The notes under the pieces: generated by a model
The model's input: the letters and a program-made list of their open reading frames with translations, nothing else
The model's database searches: none
What the model was told of the DNA's origin: nothing
Translations under genes and position numbers: made by a program
Source: Heliopora coerulea
Lineage: Eukaryota > Cnidaria > Anthozoa > Scleralcyonacea > Helioporidae
DNA length: 64,000 bases
Direction of reading: 5' to 3'
NCBI GenBank assembly: GCA_030142905.1
Contig: JASJOG010000021.1
Location: 1,578,001 to 1,642,000, forward strand
Shown: positions 58,001 through 64,000 of the stretch, piece after piece
Layout: each line of letters opens with the position of its first letter
Position numbering within the stretch: the stretch's first letter is position 1

Positions 58001-61000
58001 CCATTGATTAACTCGTGACCGTTGATTAACCCTAACTTAAAGCATTGCTAATTTATTTATCAACCTCTGGAGAACACAAGAACCTGAGCCAACGCTGATA
58101 TAACAATACATATTCATCCTCGTCAAATCCAATTGCTCTCTTACTCGCCCGGCATTATATCTACAAGTGGATATATGGCAAATTGTGAATCATTTAGTTT
58201 TCATAAAAAAACTCGTTTAATGACGCCCTACTTAATGCACGAAGGTATATTTTTATTTTTAATAGAACAAACAAGGACCAGAAATACAGTGAACACCATT
58301 TACACCACAAATGTGCCACCTCACGCAAAATCGATCAACCAAAATAGCAAAAGTTTTCCAGTCAGTTCAATCATTACAGCTGTTATTGCTGGAGTAACAA
58401 TAACAGTATTGATAGTGATCATCGTTGTTCTTTACAACAGAAGGTAAGCAGGTGTATTTTTGAATCCGGTGAAATACTTCTTTGGAGCATTTTATCCATG
58501 AAAAACTATTGGAGCAAGAGAAAACACAGCAATAGCAACAGCAATAATGATAATAATGACTCTCCACACCATCACATAATTTTTAATTGCATTCTTCCAT
58601 GAACACTTAAGTATGGGTCGTGGTGCTGAAAATCCAATTTAATTATTATCTTTATAATTTTTAATTAATGTTAATTATCTCACGTGACGCAGGAAATAGC
58701 CAACTAAATATTTTTTACACATGATTTTTCAAATTATTAAGGAAAACAAGGCAAAGAGAAATTTCGCCAACTTTTCTTCGTGGCCTCAATCCTTCCTATG
58801 ACAGGTACGAAATTTTAAATCACACATGTGAATGGAATAGAATTGGAATTGTTATCCAACATACTTTTCCAAATATTTACTTCTCAAAGTCCAAACGTGA
58901 GTCCACGGGAGTGATAGACCACCGTTTGTTTGAAAATATCAAAATTCAAATGTGGAATCGTTGATATGAACACAAGACTTCAAGGTCCTTTACGTTTGGC
59001 GTATCGAGATTTAATAGGTCATTCTGTTTACTGTTTCGACATGTTTTGTCTTTCACTGGTTCGAAGGAGAAATGGTCTTCCATTCCACACCTGTTTGGCA
59101 TCATTTACCAAATAGACAATTATATCTGTGAATAAGTATTGATTTTATTTTTAATTGTTAGGAAACTAAACACGGAAAACTGCCAAACCGACTTAGAGGG
59201 GTGAGTTGAACTTGTAAAAATTTTATTTCATATCGTGGAGAAGTATTCATGATATGTTGCTTTTGTTATACCACGGTTAATGCAAAGGGAATTGATTAGG
59301 CTAGCTGTACCACGCGACAAAATATGTTTCTGTTTTCTTTTTATTCGAGTCACGTTTTGCAGAGAGTGCGCATAGATTCGAAAGACGTCTGTTTAATACG
59401 TTTAAAATCTGCGTAGTAAACTTTTAGTTTCTAAGAGTTTTTTTCGTGTCGTTGTATCTTCAAAAGTAAATTGAGGTTATGCTCGCCTCAAATGGTGGAT
59501 TTGATGGTTGTCTAACCAGCAGAAATGCGCAAAAACTCACTTTTTAATATCCCGGTCGATTATGCAGCAGCTGGCAAACATACTACAGCAACAATAGAGA
59601 TAGGTCGGAAAGGAATGGCTTCGTTTCATAATTTCAACAAGGGAGATGTTGCCAGGGCAAAAAAGTGAATCTAACCAACAGTAGTTTGCACGAGAAGTGT
59701 CACCACTTTGCGAAACAACGTCCAGTCAATCCAGTGAGGATATATGTTGAATATGTGCCATACATCTCTTTTTGTTCTACTGCAATGTCAACCACAACTG
59801 ACAATATCCAGCAAGAAAAATGGTTCAGGTAGGAGCGTGAAGGAATACTACATCCCTTAAAGGCAGATAAGTCTCATCAAGCTGAAGTTCACCAGATTAA
59901 TAGATATCTTCCTGAAAAAAGTTGTTGAACAAAGAAAGCACGTTAAGTCATTCCTGCATAAATATTTTTTCTATTTGTTGGTTTTTGCTTTGTTCTTTTA
60001 TTTGTTCCATTGTGGTAATTTATTGTTGTACAACAATATTAAGAAAAAGGTTAACCTGCCACCGAGGCTATTCATCTGAACCAAAAAGGAGTATTTTCCT
60101 ACCAATTAAATTAATATGCAACGGCTTAAAGTGTACTAACAATAATAACGATGAAGATGAAGATGAGAATGAGGATGCTAATAATGACAATAAAACTTAT
60201 TCTACCAGATTAAAACCATCAGCCACAGCTGCCGCTAATGGGTGCCGCTCTGGTTAGAAAACTAGCGAATTTAAAATATAGTCGGTTTGACTCGCATAGT
60301 CCACCAAGACAACTACCGACTTGACAACAAATTTATACGGTTGCAAGTATTCATGTATTGCTCAATTTATGAAGGCTTCGAACAAATGAGTCATGACGTT
60401 CACGACAGTTATTCCTTTTACGGCTAGATGGTAGTCCAAGAGGAAACCAGAGTATATCGCTACAATTCCATCGATAGGTCTGTAAATGACTACTACTTTA
60501 TTCTAGATTGTCTGATTCCAGAGCAGTCCGAACTAGAGAATGTATCTTAAACAGTTATTCCTTGAGGTCAATTTAATGTCATTCCACTGTACTTGCCATC
60601 CTGATCATAATTGCAGAAGATCAGGCAACCAGAAGTACTGTTACCTTGATCTTACATTTGCAATGTTGCAACAAAGCTCCACGTTAGTTCCAGAGGTGTA
60701 CTAAGGACCTTACTTTGTGAACCAGTGTTTGTAAAGGAGGAAACCGTGGATCATGAATAATCGTATTCTGTCTGACATTGTAAAGAATTTTATCAACAGT
60801 GATCAAGTTTTTCAGTTTCTTTGCTTCCACATTTTTCTGTCCCATTCGTCCAGTGTAGTGCACTGTAGTTCATAACTCAACATCTCTGTTAAGATGAGTC
60901 ATTACACAATAGCATGATAAATATACATGTGTGTACTTGAATAGTTTTATTTACAACATTCCCCTGCCTCATCAGGTTAACGCATAGTTTGGTCTAACCT

Positions 61001-63389
61001 TTAGTTTATTTCGTTAAGGTATTTGGTCGACTGACTGCCGGCCACGATGTCAGCAGTTAAAAAAATCTGGCTAGTTCATTGAATTTTTTTCACCATAAAG
61101 ATGACAACTTAAGAAATGTCTTGATTGACTGTCTTTTATGTGATAGCTGTTTAGGGTGACTTTCCGCAGTTTTTACTTTTACCTACTGCACCTAATGCAG
61201 TCTTCAATCATTGGCATTTCTATCCTTAAAATAATCAGTAGTTCAGTTGGAAGAGTGTCCAGTTGACCTTAGAAGAACTATCATAAACATAGATATTTTC
61301 CTAGTTGCGGAATCACCTATATTGCCACGGTAACTGTAACGTTGAAACATTGGCGTATTTTCACTATCATAACACCTCAGACATGTCATGTTCTGTTTTA
61401 TTCGGTAAATTTTTCTGACCATTCATATTAGGGTAGACCTTTCACTGAAGAATGTAATAAAATGTTATGGGAGGTTATCATTACGAATTTTCGCAATGAA
61501 ATTAGTGGATTTTAAAAAATTATGACGTCGTATGAAAAATTTTGAAAATTATGTATGTCACTACTTTCACTCCGTTTGCTTTAATTAAAAAGTATAAATA
61601 AATTTATCCAAGCAAACATCCCATAGTTTAGTATTTGCACAGTGCAATGCCGTTGTGATAGAATTACTGACCTATAAACTACTGGACTGCTGGAAGATCC
61701 AAACGTGTCCCCAAAATGATGGCGTCATTTAGGCCTTGCGTTCATGATACCAAAGCTCAGTTTCCAGTGCTCTCAAGTTTGTCAAACATAATTTTAACAG
61801 CCAGTTTATGGGCATTCCTTACATTGCGATAACTCAGGTAGGCGACCTTTATCATTTTATACATCATGTTAAAATCAACCTACATCTATCATACCTATTT
61901 ATCTTTTTTACCGTCTGAGACGTCACCCCTTGACGAGTAAAATCATCTGGCGCTAGACAGTGTAAAATGATTAAAAGGACAGATTCGGAGTAAAAAGAGT
62001 TTAGCATCATCCACATTAGGATCTTGTTTATTAAGCAATATTTTTATTGCACGAAACTGCAAATGACTCGTAATAATTCGTCGTAATAATTCGTGAAATA
62101 ATTCGTCGTTATTCTTTTGGAGGTCCTTTTGTGAGGTATGATGGAGTTGATGAAATTCCGCTCTCGTCTGGATTTTCCTTACTAATTTACTGAAACATGA
62201 GAAAACAACGGGAGGCATTCCTTACGATTTCCATTCTTTTGTTTTATTTTAAAAGTATTCTTAATTTACACGAAGCAAAGTCTTCCCTTGCAAAAATTTT
62301 ACGTCATTTCAGGTGGAAAAAAAATATGGAATTGGAACAGTTTCACAAAAACTGAAATTTTCTTTGCACGTACAGACCTGCGCAATGCACTGGTTCAAAA
62401 TTTCATCCGTGAAATTTTCAATTCAGATTAGGGTTTGGAAAATTTTCCCATGGAAGCACTATTTAATTTTCTAATTTGAAATGGCGTGTCAAATTTTTGT
62501 AAGGGCTACTCTAGATGAAATATGATCAAAGGTGGAAAGCCTGAGAGGTATTGGGGGTGATACGACTAAAAAATTAATAAGGAATCCAGGAATTGGTTAC
62601 GACTGCGTGTGTCCCCCATCCCTCGAGTTTTGCCCAGTGATGTGGAATATTAAAATATTTAAATAAGTAAATCATAAAATTATAAGACAAGGCCAAGCAT
62701 TGTAAACGATATGATGTTATATTGTAGAATGTGTCATGTAACGTGTGATTTGATATGACTTGATTTGTTAAAGCCTTGAATGGGTTAAGGTCATTGGTGC
62801 TTCGTATGATAGCGTTTGATTTGATTTGGTAAGTCTTGTTTGGTGTGCTGTGGCATAGTCATGATCGATGATGTGACATGGTGTAACGTCATGTGGTATG
62901 CGGTGTAGGGTCGTGAAGTTTGGTGTCGTGAAATGCGATATGAAGTGATGTGATGTAATGTGGGTTAGTGTGCGATGGTGGTGTTGTTTGATTTGATAAG
63001 TTTTGAAAATTGCAGGCTGTGTGCGATGGTGGCTTTGAAGTGATGTTGGCAGCTAATAGTGTGGTTAGAAATTGCCGTTAGGTTTTGTCTAACATCAGCT
63101 TTCAATTTAATTATTTAGTTACACAATGGCAACGTCTCCGGAAGAAAAGTTATGGCTTGCAAGTTCCAAGATATGCAAAGAAAGTCGGAATCCAATTTAT
63201 CAATCTGGGGACGATGACGCGACCAGTAATGTTTATTGTTCTGCAGATAATATTACGTACAAACCAGCCATACCAATAACGGGAGACGTGAACAATCCTC
63301 TCTACGACACACCTGATGTGCGCATGTCCTCCGTTTATACCGATCCAACGACGTCCATGAGTGATGCTCATTACAATTTATCAACTTAA
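34023..63389 (+). CDS. Gene 2: ApeC-CUB-transmembrane receptor-like protein with tyrosine-rich tail (complete)
   Basis: Eight coding exons: 34023-34080, 42222-42461, 47227-47628, 49573-49938, 58266-58443, 58742-58804, 59162-59200, 63119-63389. They sum to 1617 nt, 538 residues plus stop. Approximate layout: signal peptide 1-18, ApeC 20-233, CUB 234-355, stalk 356-389, transmembrane helix 390-412, cytoplasmic tail 413-538. All junctions are GT-AG; phases are 1,1,1,1 then 2,2,2. ApeC domains of amphioxus apextrin-like proteins bind peptidoglycan; here the domain is tethered to a membrane and linked to a tail of conserved tyrosine motifs, so a recognition receptor is inferred. It is a tandem paralogue of gene 1 but has one CUB, not two. 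The start ATG is chosen because it opens a clear signal peptide and the splice phase fits the ApeC exon. The introns are filled with transposons. Confidence 0.87.
34081..35399 (+). other. Proximal part of gene 2 intron 1
   Basis: No exon seen. At 34570-34636 a 25-bp unit (GGAATTGTGATTGTCACTTT plus AAATT) is repeated about 2.5 times. 34700-34900 is T/C-rich and explains the spurious reading frame there. Confidence 0.6.
35719..37843 (+). pseudogene. hAT-superfamily transposase pseudogene with BED-like zinc finger
   Basis: One protein is spread over four open segments. 35719-36009 has a CxxC...HxxxxxH zinc finger (YCFLCCK ... RHMNGESH). A TAA at 36007 interrupts the frame, which reopens in the same frame to 37113 with [20 protein letters not shown] and HSIRWLG, core hAT motifs including the first catalytic Asp. 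A frameshift near 37100 leads to 37140-37481, and another near 37500 leads to 37520-37843 with [16 protein letters not shown], the hAT dimerisation motif. One stop and two frameshifts make it inactive. The left end may be near 35400 (ACCTGTCAAGTGTCACGC, similar to the ends of the MITE at 39913-40351). It lies in gene 2 intron 1. Confidence 0.85.
38564..39328. mobile_element. MITE with ACCTGAGTTTTACGAC termini
   Basis: ACCTGAGTTTTACGACCACC at the left is mirrored by the right end (GTGTCGTAAAACTCAGGT). GTGGTCG plus a GACAGGT word recur inside near both ends, giving subterminal repeats. About 765 bp, no transposase. Confidence 0.75.
39913..40351. mobile_element. Non-autonomous hAT-like MITE with 8-bp target duplication
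   Basis: AGACCTACCAACCC at 39913 is mirrored by GAGAGTTGGCAGGTCT ending at 40351. The flanking 8-mers CCTACTGC (39905-39912) and ACTACTGC (40352-40359) differ at one base, fitting the 8-bp duplication of hAT elements. Confidence 0.7.
40926..41165. mobile_element. MITE with ~41-bp terminal inverted repeats (GAACCCCGTTTACACTG)
   Basis: GAACCCCGTTTACACTGTAA at 40926 plus TTTTGGGCACGGCACGGC is mirrored, with one indel, by GCCGTGCCGTGCCCAAAA and the matching end at 41165. About 240 bp, non-coding. A decayed relative lies at 14288-14476. Confidence 0.85.
42222..42461 (+). CDS. Gene 2 exon 2: N-terminal half of ApeC domain
   Basis: Phase 1-1 exon of 240 nt; acceptor CATGAAG, donor GTATAT. It reads [17 protein letters not shown], then [20 protein letters not shown] and KEWPKG. 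WPxGxYGLPxxxxGCP and the W-x-x-GWR-x-QD motif are hallmarks of the start of the apextrin C-terminal domain. The split glycine joins to GFYCVYKN of the next exon, restoring the domain. The matching exon of gene 1 is not in the window. Confidence 0.9.
43583..43780. repeat. 27-bp minisatellite in the foldback centre
   Basis: About seven units of a TTTTCACAAAGTGTCCCAAA-type repeat with ~27-bp period. On the + strand it can be read as a 9-residue repeat ([27 protein letters not shown]). An inverted remnant with TTTGTAAAAAGTTCATTTTT lies at about 44150-44200. Confidence 0.75.
44888..46557 (+). mobile_element. Penelope-like retroelement fragment with hammerhead ribozyme
   Basis: It interrupts the right arm of the foldback: CAATT at 44887 and ATCTGTGATTTTTTCG at about 46563 are adjacent in the left-arm equivalent. 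The A/C-rich + strand reads [19 protein letters not shown] (about 45392-45450), the Penelope-type RT motif A block, and a second, more decayed copy at about 45570-45630. TTKNF-x-x-FNMG near 45695 recalls the block that follows. Stops and frameshifts are many. The hammerhead motif at 46099-46141 is typical for this class. The two ends of the insertion also resemble each other in inverted order. Confidence 0.7.
46099..46141 (+). ncRNA. Minimal type I hammerhead ribozyme motif
   Basis: Stem I CCCTG (46099-46103) pairs with CAGGG (46137-46141). Then core CTGAAGA (46104-46110; fits CUGANGA), stem II GGCC/GGCC closed by ACAGAA (46111-46124), GAAA (46125-46128), a very short stem III AC/GT around loop GTAC, and C at 46136 as the cleavage-site nucleotide. 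CAA/TTG can extend stem I. All conserved core bases are present. Short stem III hammerheads are known from Penelope-like elements, and this one lies in such an element. Self-cleavage is untested. Confidence 0.72.
47227..47628 (+). CDS. Gene 2 exon 3: C-terminal half of ApeC domain
   Basis: Phase 1-1 exon of 402 nt; acceptor CTCGAAG, donor GTATGT. Motifs: [43 protein letters not shown] and LYYCYYK. Clearly homologous to 3939-4343 of gene 1 and containing the same cysteine set. The acidic WDDEDMN of gene 1 is replaced by WFDRKYLN, a change in a motif that I recall as typical of the family, so ligand or metal contacts may differ between the two receptors. Confidence 0.9.
47684..48894. mobile_element. 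Tigger/pogo-like MITE
   Basis: TACAGTATAATCTCGATTAG at the left is mirrored by TTATCGGGATTCTACTGTA at the right, the CAGTA-type ends of pogo/Tigger elements with TA flanks. About 1.2 kb; no intact DDE domain was found. It starts about 55 bp after exon 3 of gene 2. Confidence 0.7.
48961..48998. repeat. Perfect 17-bp hairpin with 4-base loop
   Basis: AGGGGAGTTCTTGGTGC, loop CTTA, GCACCAAGAACTCCCCT, with no mismatch. It stands alone in gene 2 intron 3 just after the Tigger-like MITE. The stem is short for a miRNA precursor; it may be a foldback remnant. Confidence 0.85.
49573..49938 (+). CDS. Gene 2 exon 4: CUB domain
   Basis: Phase 1-1 exon of 366 nt; acceptor AATTTCAG, donor GTACGT. CUB cysteines are in [18 protein letters not shown] and YCGLN, with IYDG and FQAEY. 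It is close to both CUB exons of gene 1, and no second CUB exon was found in the 8.3 kb intron that follows. A pyrimidine-rich tetranucleotide tract lies just upstream (49480-49530). Confidence 0.9.
50325..50462. repeat. G-rich two-unit tandem repeat
   Basis: GGGGGCACTTATTAGAGCGG and GGGGGACTTATTAGAGCGGG, each preceded by TTCTGCTTC and followed by GGCTTAA, form two ~70-bp units in the intron after the CUB exon of gene 2. Confidence 0.75.
50500..51110. other. Unexplained protein-like stretch on both strands
   Basis: The minus strand is open over 50588-50923 (111 codons, including [19 protein letters not shown]) and continues upstream after one stop with [20 protein letters not shown] and [10 protein letters not shown], which looks like decayed protein sequence. 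The plus strand is open over 50730-51095. I recognise neither. Lying downstream of a minus-strand Penelope-like RT fragment, it may be the rest of that element. Confidence 0.35.
51500..52060 (-). pseudogene. Second Penelope-like RT fragment, minus strand
   Basis: Minus strand: [20 protein letters not shown] then [11 protein letters not shown] (about 51955-51840), like the LRPI-S-GTxxY block of Penelope-like RTs, followed by [20 protein letters not shown] (51630-51565), like their LxxxLxNTxFxFNG block. Stops and frameshifts in between. Decayed copy, opposite in orientation to the one at 44888-46557. Confidence 0.55.
53150..53460. repeat. Probable dispersed repeat
   Basis: GC-richer than its surroundings and carrying CAGGAGGAAACCGGAGTACT followed by CGGAGAAAACC, a word I recall as recurrent in invertebrate genomes. 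Ends not defined; no gene recognised. 52060-53150 before it shows nothing named. Confidence 0.35.
53893..54060 (+). repeat. tRNA-derived SINE copy inside the tandem array
   Basis: AGTGGCTTTCGCTTAGGTCA, then CACCTTAGCTCACCATC, GGTTGCGGGTTCGATCCTCG and the GAGCTTGACGA tail. Same family as 2050-2269 and 16836-17067. Confidence 0.75.
54826..55713. mobile_element. piggyBac-like MITE with TTAA target duplication
   Basis: CCCTATCTAGACTG at 54826-54839 is mirrored by CAGTCTGGATAGGG at 55700-55713, and TTAA flanks it on both sides (54822-54825 and 55714-55717). CCC...GGG ends with a TTAA duplication are the piggyBac signature. 888 bp, no transposase. It sits in a unit of the tandem array and is itself interrupted at 55123-55271. 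Confidence 0.85.
55123..55271. mobile_element. MITE nested in the piggyBac-like element
   Basis: AGCCGGTTTTCCACTTGCAA at 55123 is mirrored by TAGTGGAAAACCGGCT at 55271; the inner AATTTGCGCGAATC and GATTCGCGCGAATT blocks also pair. 149 bp. Confidence 0.85.
56325..56660. repeat. GTTC/CATC tetranucleotide repeat tract
   Basis: Imperfect GTTC units pass into CATC units and back. The long reading frames on both strands (56201-56638 plus, 56284-56478 minus) are repeat artefacts rich in Ser/Val/Phe or Asp/Gly/Trp. Confidence 0.9.
56960..57530. repeat. Cluster of short palindromes
   Basis: Three inverted repeats: 56969-57009 (GGGATTATATATACAGTCCC paired with GGGACTATATATATAATCCC), 57091-57181 (GTGCTTTATCGGGATTT against the ATCCGATAAAGCAC side) and 57469-57503 (GGCTTTAAGCCAGATA, AAT, TATCTGGCTTAAAGCC, perfect), the last framed by GGATAAATAC/AGTATTTATCC. 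Confidence 0.7.
57590..58040. repeat. Dispersed repeat X, copy 2
   Basis: GGGTGAGTCATGAGATAAGG, TGTTCACTCGTGTGATAAAG and AACATTGCTAGTGAAGC recall the copy at 27240-27690, with the halves inverted in order. It lies about 230 bp upstream of the stalk/TM exon of gene 2. Confidence 0.55.
58266..58443 (+). CDS. Gene 2 exon 5: stalk and transmembrane helix
   Basis: Acceptor TTTTAATAG, donor GTAAGC; phase 1 in, phase 2 out. About 34 polar residues rich in Thr, Asn and Ser form the stalk; the helix follows ([20 protein letters not shown]), then YNRR and RKTR of the next exon as a basic stop-transfer. The pattern IxAVIAGV matches the gene 1 helix, while the stalks differ. Confidence 0.88.
58742..58804 (+). 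CDS. Gene 2 exon 6: juxtamembrane tail with NPSYD motif
   Basis: Phase 2-2 exon of 63 nt between ATTAAG and GTACGA, reading [20 protein letters not shown]. It aligns with 22060-22125 of gene 1 over SP-x-x-x-R-x-LNPSYD. It carries the first NPxY motif of the tail. Confidence 0.85.
59162..59200 (+). CDS. Gene 2 exon 7: 39-nt tail microexon
   Basis: Phase 2-2 exon between TTGTTAG and GTGAGT, reading [12 protein letters not shown] plus a split Gly codon. It has the same length and phase as 22747-22785 in gene 1. It joins to the last exon to give [11 protein letters not shown]. Confidence 0.72.
59201..63118 (+). other. Last intron of gene 2
   Basis: AT-rich and mostly featureless. 60140-60200 is a short GAT/AAT-rich run. 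62695-63015 is a degenerate GTGAT minisatellite (words such as GATGTGACATGGTGTAACGT). No further exon was recognised. Confidence 0.55.
62695..63015. repeat. Degenerate GTGAT-type minisatellite
   Basis: T/G-rich short units such as TGTGATTTGATATG, GTGATGTGATGTAATGTGGG and TGCGATGGTGG, ending about 100 bp before the last exon of gene 2. Confidence 0.75.
63119..63389 (+). CDS. Gene 2 terminal exon: tyrosine-motif signalling tail
   Basis: Acceptor TTATTTAG, stop TAA at 63387-63389. About 90 residues starting [13 protein letters not shown], with NPIYQ, VYCS, NITYKP, LYDTP, VYTDP and HYNLS. The TSPEEKLWL block and every tyrosine motif align with gene 1, except that the final YYNL of gene 1 is HYNL here. 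YDTP and YTDP fit the YxxP SH2-ligand pattern and NPIY fits NPxY. An internal ATG at 63126 is not the true start. Confidence 0.9.
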
Positions 63390-64000
63390 ACTTGAGTGAA
63401 GTCATCGGGCACTCAAGTCATCGGGCACTCAGCTTTACCGTGAAAAACACGAAAGCCTGAGCTCATCACAGTGTGGAAATTTGATCACCCAAATCCATGG
63501 AAAATCGTAAAAGTATTTGTGTGTGTGTGGTATTTGCATTATATTTAAAAAACCAAAAGCCCCTAAATGCAATTAGGATATAATTGATTATTAGAGGCAT
63601 ATAAAAAAAGTAGAAAAAATAGGAGGGTTGGATTTTGGAATGAGGAGGGGAAAGATGTTCAGAAAAATTATTAAATCAGTATTTAATATGAAAAACATTT
63701 ATGATCATGATGTATTACTTATTAGTGGACTTTTGAAGGCGTAAGGTTGTGCTTACAGTGCTCGGTAGTGAGTGTTGCGTACACACTTCATAGTTCTTAC
63801 ATGCAATAATAATGCCTCGTTCGAAGGGAGCTGTTCTCAAAAATTTTGCTTTCGTAGAATTTACATTAATTTTTCGTCGTCTCGACAGTCCTCGAGGAGA
63901 CGCTGAAAAATCGTTTCCACAGTTGGAGGACGTTTGCTGGTAACAAATTAATTAAATACTAGAAATACGTGTACGCAACAAACCCTCGCCCATCATTCCA
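63390..64000 (+). other. 3' flank of gene 2
   Basis: Contains the 3' UTR. TCAAGTCATCGGGCACTCA is duplicated head to tail at 63396-63430. No AATAAA was found; ATTAAA at 63670 is a possible poly-A signal. The last 45 bases match 21755-21795 in inverted orientation. Confidence 0.45.

Noticed and set aside
59922..60257. 111-codon open frame in the last intron of gene 2
   Set aside because: Hydrophobic start and Asn/Asp-rich end come from simple sequence; no homologue in gene 1.
63126..63389. A stand-alone gene starting at ATG 63126
   Set aside because: It is the 3' exon of gene 2: it has an acceptor just upstream, the correct phase and a homologous exon in gene 1 that lacks this ATG.

Overview
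This window looks like a piece of an anthozoan cnidarian genome, most likely a stony coral or close relative. That is an inference: the DNA is AT-rich, the genes have many short phase-compatible exons separated by 0.3-8 kb introns, ApeC (apextrin C-terminal) and CUB domains occur together, and the introns are packed with hAT, R4/Dong-like LINE, Penelope-like, tRNA-SINE, piggyBac-like, Tigger-like and foldback elements. Nothing prokaryotic was seen (no operons, no CRISPR).

The main content is two paralogous receptor-like genes in tandem on the + strand. Gene 1 (exons from 3939 to 24525; 5' end outside the window) encodes the second half of an ApeC domain, two CUB domains, a Thr/Pro-rich stalk, one transmembrane helix and a tyrosine-rich tail. 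Gene 2 (34023 to 63389; complete, 8 coding exons, 538 codons plus stop by my splice model) encodes a signal peptide, a full ApeC domain split over two exons, one CUB, a stalk, a transmembrane helix and a homologous tail. Extracellular exons are all joined in phase 1 and tail exons all in phase 2, so the two genes share the same intron logic. ApeC domains of amphioxus apextrin-like proteins bind bacterial peptidoglycan; here the domain sits on a membrane protein whose tail carries conserved NPxY and YxxP tyrosine motifs. I infer a pattern-recognition or self/non-self receptor with phosphotyrosine signalling. This is the most interesting system in the window.

The rest is intronic or intergenic and mostly repeat-derived. 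1-3.9 kb: hAT fragment and two tRNA-SINEs. 4.3-16.1 kb (gene 1 introns): several MITEs, an AAAT microsatellite and a 2.6 kb foldback element. 16.3-22 kb: a decayed R4/Dong-like LINE (minus strand) with a SINE inserted and a clear 15-bp target duplication. 24.5-34 kb: intergenic, with a near-perfect ~430-bp hairpin. 34-42 kb (gene 2 intron 1): hAT transposase pseudogene plus MITEs. 42.5-46.7 kb: a large foldback element split by a Penelope-like element that carries a well-formed hammerhead ribozyme motif. 47.7-58.2 kb: Tigger-like MITE, second Penelope-like fragment, ~415-bp tandem array interrupted by a SINE and by a piggyBac-like element (itself hit by another MITE), and tetranucleotide repeats.

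All exon calls rest on reading frame, splice dinucleotides, phase continuity and paralogue comparison done by eye; no alignment or RNA evidence was available.
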